From positions 1 to 47,605 of the forward strand of contig NZ_FWFR01000008.1 in assembly GCF_900172325.1 (NCBI RefSeq): a stretch of DNA of 47,605 bases, read 5' to 3'. Origin of the DNA: Oceanibacterium hippocampi (lineage in GTDB: Bacteria > Pseudomonadota > Alphaproteobacteria > Sneathiellales > Sneathiellaceae). Shown here piece after piece: positions 45,701 to 47,605 of this stretch. How positions within the stretch are numbered: position 1 is the stretch's first letter; each line of letters opens with the position of its first letter. The notes under the pieces were generated by a model, which was not told the DNA's origin, did not search any database, and saw nothing but the letters and a program-made list of their open reading frames with translations. Both the position numbers and the translations under genes were made by a program.

Positions 45701-47108
45701 CTCGGGGCTCACCTTCCGGCACGGCTGGCTGACGCCGGGCGGCGAGACCCTCGCGACGCTCTCCGGCACGCTCGCCGCCGGGGCCGGCGAGGGCGACATC
45801 CGGGCCGGCGGCCGGGCGCTGCAGGTCGACCTGGCGAACGGCACCTGGCACGCCGACATCGCGGCCAACGTGCCGGAAGCCTCGGCGCTGCTCGACGCGA
45901 TCTCGGGCCCGGGCGACTGGTCGACGGTCCGCGCGGCGCTCGACTACACGGCGATCACCCGGGATTCCGACACCCGGATCACCCTCACGCTGCCGCCGGT
46001 CCCGGCCTACTCGATCGCGGCGGCGGATCCCTGGACGCTCGACATCCCGGTCGCCGCGCTGGCGACCTGGATGTCCGACCCGACGCCGGTCTCGATCGTC
46101 ACCGTGGCGCCGCTCGCGACCTCCGCCACGGCCTCCGGCCCGGTCTGGGACGGGATCAGCCAGGCCGAGGCCCAGGCCGGTGGCCAGACGCTCACCGCCG
46201 ATCTCGTCAACGCCACTTGGCATGCCGGCATCGGCGCGGTCTCGGTCGAGACGACGGCGCTGCTCGACGCGCTGACCGGCAACCGCGACTTCGCGACGAT
46301 CCGCGGGCTGATGGACGCGAGCCACGTCGAGCGGGTCTCCGACACCCGGGTCACCATCACGCTCCCGCCGGCGCCCGCCTACGACCCGGGCGGCAGCGAC
46401 GAGACGATCATGCTCGACCTCTCGCCGGCGATGTTCGCGACCTACGAGAGCGACCCGTCGCCGCTCGCCGTCGGCACCGTCATCGCCGCCGTCGATCCGG
46501 GGCTGAAGTTCCGCGACGAGTTCGACGGCCCGACCGGCGAGATCCTCGAGGCGGGCGGCCATCTGCCCGACGTCGGCACCGGCTGGATCGCCTGGAACCG
46601 GCACGCGGACGATGGGCGCAACATGCAGACCAACGGGGCCGGGCAGGCGAGCAAGAGCAACTCGGGCATCGTCACCGCCTATGCCATGGTGCCCGACACG
46701 CCGCTCGCCGCCGACCAGTATGTCGAGGGCGACAGCGGCGGCGCGACCGACGATCCGCAGACCGGCCTGATGCTCCGCGCCGTCGATCTCGACAACAAGT
46801 ACCACCTGCACACGCGGGTGAACGGGATCCTGCGGATCTACCGGACGGTCGGCGGCGTGCAGCCGCCCGAGATCGCCGGCACCGGCTTCGACGCCTGGGC
46901 GCCGGGCGACACGCTCCGCTTCGAGGCCGAGACGATCGGAGCCGCGGTGCAGCTCCGGGTCTATGTCAACGGCGACCTCGTGCTCTCGCACGACGACACC
47001 GACGCCGACCGGATCACCGCCGCCGGCAGCGCCGGCATGGTTGCCCGCGGCGCCCTCAACACCGGCGACCATTACTGGTCGCGTGTCCTCGCCGGCGACC
47101 TGGCCTGA
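42771..47108 (+). CDS. Large tail fibre/spike with repeated domains and C-terminal lectin domain
   Basis: A 1445-residue protein, the largest in the window. Three related domains of about 100-110 residues lie at about 126-230, 998-1113 and 1122-1236; each contains a DIQAGG/EAQAGG-type start, TWHA.I, a GDWSTVRAALD-like segment and LPPVPAY. Between the first and second copy, residues about 240-995 resemble large carbohydrate-active proteins (TAYLWHSVAFPKGAVPAGYR and many Trp/Tyr/Asp), possibly a polysaccharide lyase or hydrolase. Residues 1243-1445 look like a concanavalin/LamG-type lectin (FRDEFDGPTGE, VQLRVYVNGDLVLSHDD). Likely the host-recognition and capsule-degrading spike. GTG start overlapping the lipase stop. 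A broken copy of the last 23 residues occurs at 180-248. Confidence 0.75.
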   Translation: MSFPFMPGRPGSLGLATLPDITPDPFAFAAIVDAARNAVVTSAPVEVTGTDAPAPVTISGEPSARFRINGGGWVTSATMPAGGATLELQMTASGDWSTEFACLLNIAGVTAGWLVTTAAEPFSLMAALTAATAADIQAGGETLLVTVAAETWAATLGEDNAVTTAWLDSFAGNGDWATIRASLDFSHVTRLSDSQARIDLPPVPAYEIAAPEIVTADFPATVFAGATDPAVITVGTISAVAATIATEARHVWRQNLVGEVTTAYLWHSVAFPKGAVPAGYRLQAAADATPFAASFLAPSTWDDGSLRFAMAAYKLPWPLAFGEVLDVTFAAVPGEEPVWAGDDPATIAGALPSLELTFSGGASGTSSFAGAVANWSRIWGQGSEAIAIQARQPIAGSKLHCLWWLLYFADGKAIPVVQVLNGTDEQDQSVVQLTVNATFKEDGATQAGYSYTGLELAHHAGPIVNLAADSTYYQVGGGGDPVKLTPEPSHRMWALAGLAAPYEVDQATSPNMAAIPALPGDVYAGADAGVYHPTDVWHCEQDVGLGGYRPDIGMLPGWCVYHLMRPTAAWWQYVRRRSLNWLHMPRYYVSTRGGGSKFGLINTTPWAGLHADMPDRYPDWDRLDCITGVSDNGTGQHGWSMYGAYGKAHLDYTHDAAAIEYLAMVEASPWFVYAVEMVVGRQQCDGGIEGDGADQYFGEIYRSFTTGPASAPVTYHGKPKFREVRQWAWMTRSAGYARFMTPDDEINAAYVARHHAEIWEVTNSVITIDAEDAYEGRSIPAAAKTRQWLFWPNNPHSIMPLWQVAHFAKVTALDHRRGWAETTATFDYVCRGFIAALMGNHQYAAIGYRTRPTPSGAKNTGWPATGYFTSFSDAGCVHWNADDWNAAVAWPVDHPDAGAGGYQPSTHTGGESFVQPYFNPERDFSYFYMLMSAVFLTIWAGGGNADTAAALAYWLANDPQTRLGSGGDTKTFENSATSGLTFRHGWLTPGGETLATLSGTLAAGAGEGDIRAGGRALQVDLANGTWHADIAANVPEASALLDAISGPGDWSTVRAALDYTAITRDSDTRITLTLPPVPAYSIAAADPWTLDIPVAALATWMSDPTPVSIVTVAPLATSATASGPVWDGISQAEAQAGGQTLTADLVNATWHAGIGAVSVETTALLDALTGNRDFATIRGLMDASHVERVSDTRVTITLPPAPAYDPGGSDETIMLDLSPAMFATYESDPSPLAVGTVIAAVDPGLKFRDEFDGPTGEILEAGGHLPDVGTGWIAWNRHADDGRNMQTNGAGQASKSNSGIVTAYAMVPDTPLAADQYVEGDSGGATDDPQTGLMLRAVDLDNKYHLHTRVNGILRIYRTVGGVQPPEIAGTGFDAWAPGDTLRFEAETIGAAVQLRVYVNGDLVLSHDDTDADRITAAGSAGMVARGALNTGDHYWSRVLAGDLA

Positions 47109-47322
47109 TCCAGGCGCCGGTCTCGCCTTCTGCGCGGCGTCGGCCTCATGACGGGCGCTTCGATACGACGATTTATGACTCGATTTCTTAAGGAAAACTC
47201 TGGCAATAGATAGTTTCGGGCGGCGGAGTTTGCGCTCGTCGTCAGGGTCTGCCAGGGAGCAGCGTAGCGTGAGTCAGATTGAATCGGCAGCCGTCGCCGG
47301 GCATCGCGACGGAGCCGGCGCG

Positions 47323-47605
47323 ATGCGTCCAGAAGTCGATTATAGGCCGCAGCTCGACAGCCTGAGGGCGCTCGCCGCGCTCGGCGTCTTCATGCAGCAT
47401 TTCCTCGCCGAGGATAACCTTTTCCGCTCGACCCTGCCGATGGGCGATCTCGGGGTGCGGCTGTTCTTCGTGCTGTCGGGTTTCCTGATCACCGGCCTGC
47501 TGCTGCAGGGGCGCGACCAGATCGAGCGCGGCGTGGCAAGCGGCACCACGGTCGCGCGGAATTTCTTCGCCCGCCGGGCGCTCCGGCTGTTCCCGATCTA
47601 TTTCC
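47323..47605 (+). CDS. Acyltransferase 3 family protein, N-terminal part (3' end outside window)
   Basis: About 94 residues are visible: YRPQLDSLRALAALGVFMQH, GVRLFFVLSGFLITGLLLQG, then NFFARRALRLFPIYF. The LDSLRALAAL..F..H and FFVLSGFLIT motifs are diagnostic of acyltransferase 3 (OafA/YrhL) enzymes; the His of MQH is catalytic in the family. Phage-borne members O-acetylate host surface polysaccharide and so block reinfection. The ATG at 47323 has GGAG 8 bases upstream; a GTG at 47269 with GGGAG is an alternative. The 160-215 bp before it contain an AT-rich stretch (about 47163-47215) that may be its own promoter. Confidence 0.88.
   Translation, partial: MRPEVDYRPQLDSLRALAALGVFMQHFLAEDNLFRSTLPMGDLGVRLFFVLSGFLITGLLLQGRDQIERGVASGTTVARNFFARRALRLFPIYF

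Noticed and set aside
42722-47191. Long alternative frames over the tail spike, including a 1445-codon minus-strand frame
   Set aside because: Absence of stops is due to GC content; only the plus frame from 42771 has repeated domains and a lectin-like end.
1-47605. CRISPR array, rRNA or riboswitch
   Set aside because: I saw no regularly spaced direct repeats with unique spacers, no rRNA-like blocks and no recognisable riboswitch core.

Overview
The window is an almost complete temperate phage genome from a very GC-rich host, most likely an alphaproteobacterium. The clues are the GC content (about 70% by eye), a GcrA-type protein, a tRNA-Pro attachment core and the style of the phage genes. 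The virion is a myovirus-type mosaic. Its packaging and head genes are lambda-like (Nu1/GpA terminase, gpW, portal, S49 protease with nested scaffold, gpD, gpE). Its contractile tail and baseplate genes are Mu-like (DUF2635, sheath, tube, frameshifted chaperone, tape measure, gpN, gpP, gp45 to gp48).

Layout. Positions 1-1868 hold the C-terminal end of an acyltransferase, a scrap of a tail-fibre lectin domain, an IS1380 scrap, a FecR-domain gene and an IS3 scrap. Positions 1748-2007 hold a 3' half of tRNA-Pro flanked by two copies of a 21-bp integrase arm-like repeat; this looks like a joined attP rather than a simple attL or attR. A leftward operon (5416 to 1921) encodes three small proteins, a DNA polymerase sliding clamp, an excisionase-like HTH protein and the integrase. 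A divergent gene encodes an exported staphylococcal-type nuclease. Next come a WYL-TerB protein and a CI/LexA-like repressor, with repressor-type operators at 5450, 7730 and 7788. The rightward early operon (7814-18049) is a chain of genes with 4-nt start/stop overlaps. It encodes small regulators, an HD phosphohydrolase, a second and divergent sliding clamp, a mini-GcrA, a C5-cytosine and an MT-A70 adenine methyltransferase, a MazG-like pyrophosphohydrolase and an SF3/AAA-type helicase. That gene is followed by a cluster of GGTCACC repeats (18071-18300), a likely replication origin. A promoter followed at once by an intrinsic terminator (18971-19052) precedes the late operon, which suggests lambda-Q-like antitermination.

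The late operon runs from 19067 to 47108: packaging, head, tail and baseplate, fibres, a minus-strand two-gene cassette (39872-40700) that starts in AT-rich DNA, lysis genes (XhlA-like protein, muramidase, small membrane protein, lipoprotein, class 3 lipase) and a 1445-residue tail fibre/spike. The N-terminal part of another acyltransferase runs off the right end.

How the genes fit together: the phage encodes no DNA polymerase but has two sliding clamps, a sigma-interaction-type GcrA domain, two DNA methyltransferases and two nucleotide-pool enzymes. I infer a replication and cell-cycle takeover module aimed at the host Pol III and at the methylation-sensing GcrA circuit. The two clamps sit in different transcription units, one with integrase/excisionase and one with the lytic replication genes.
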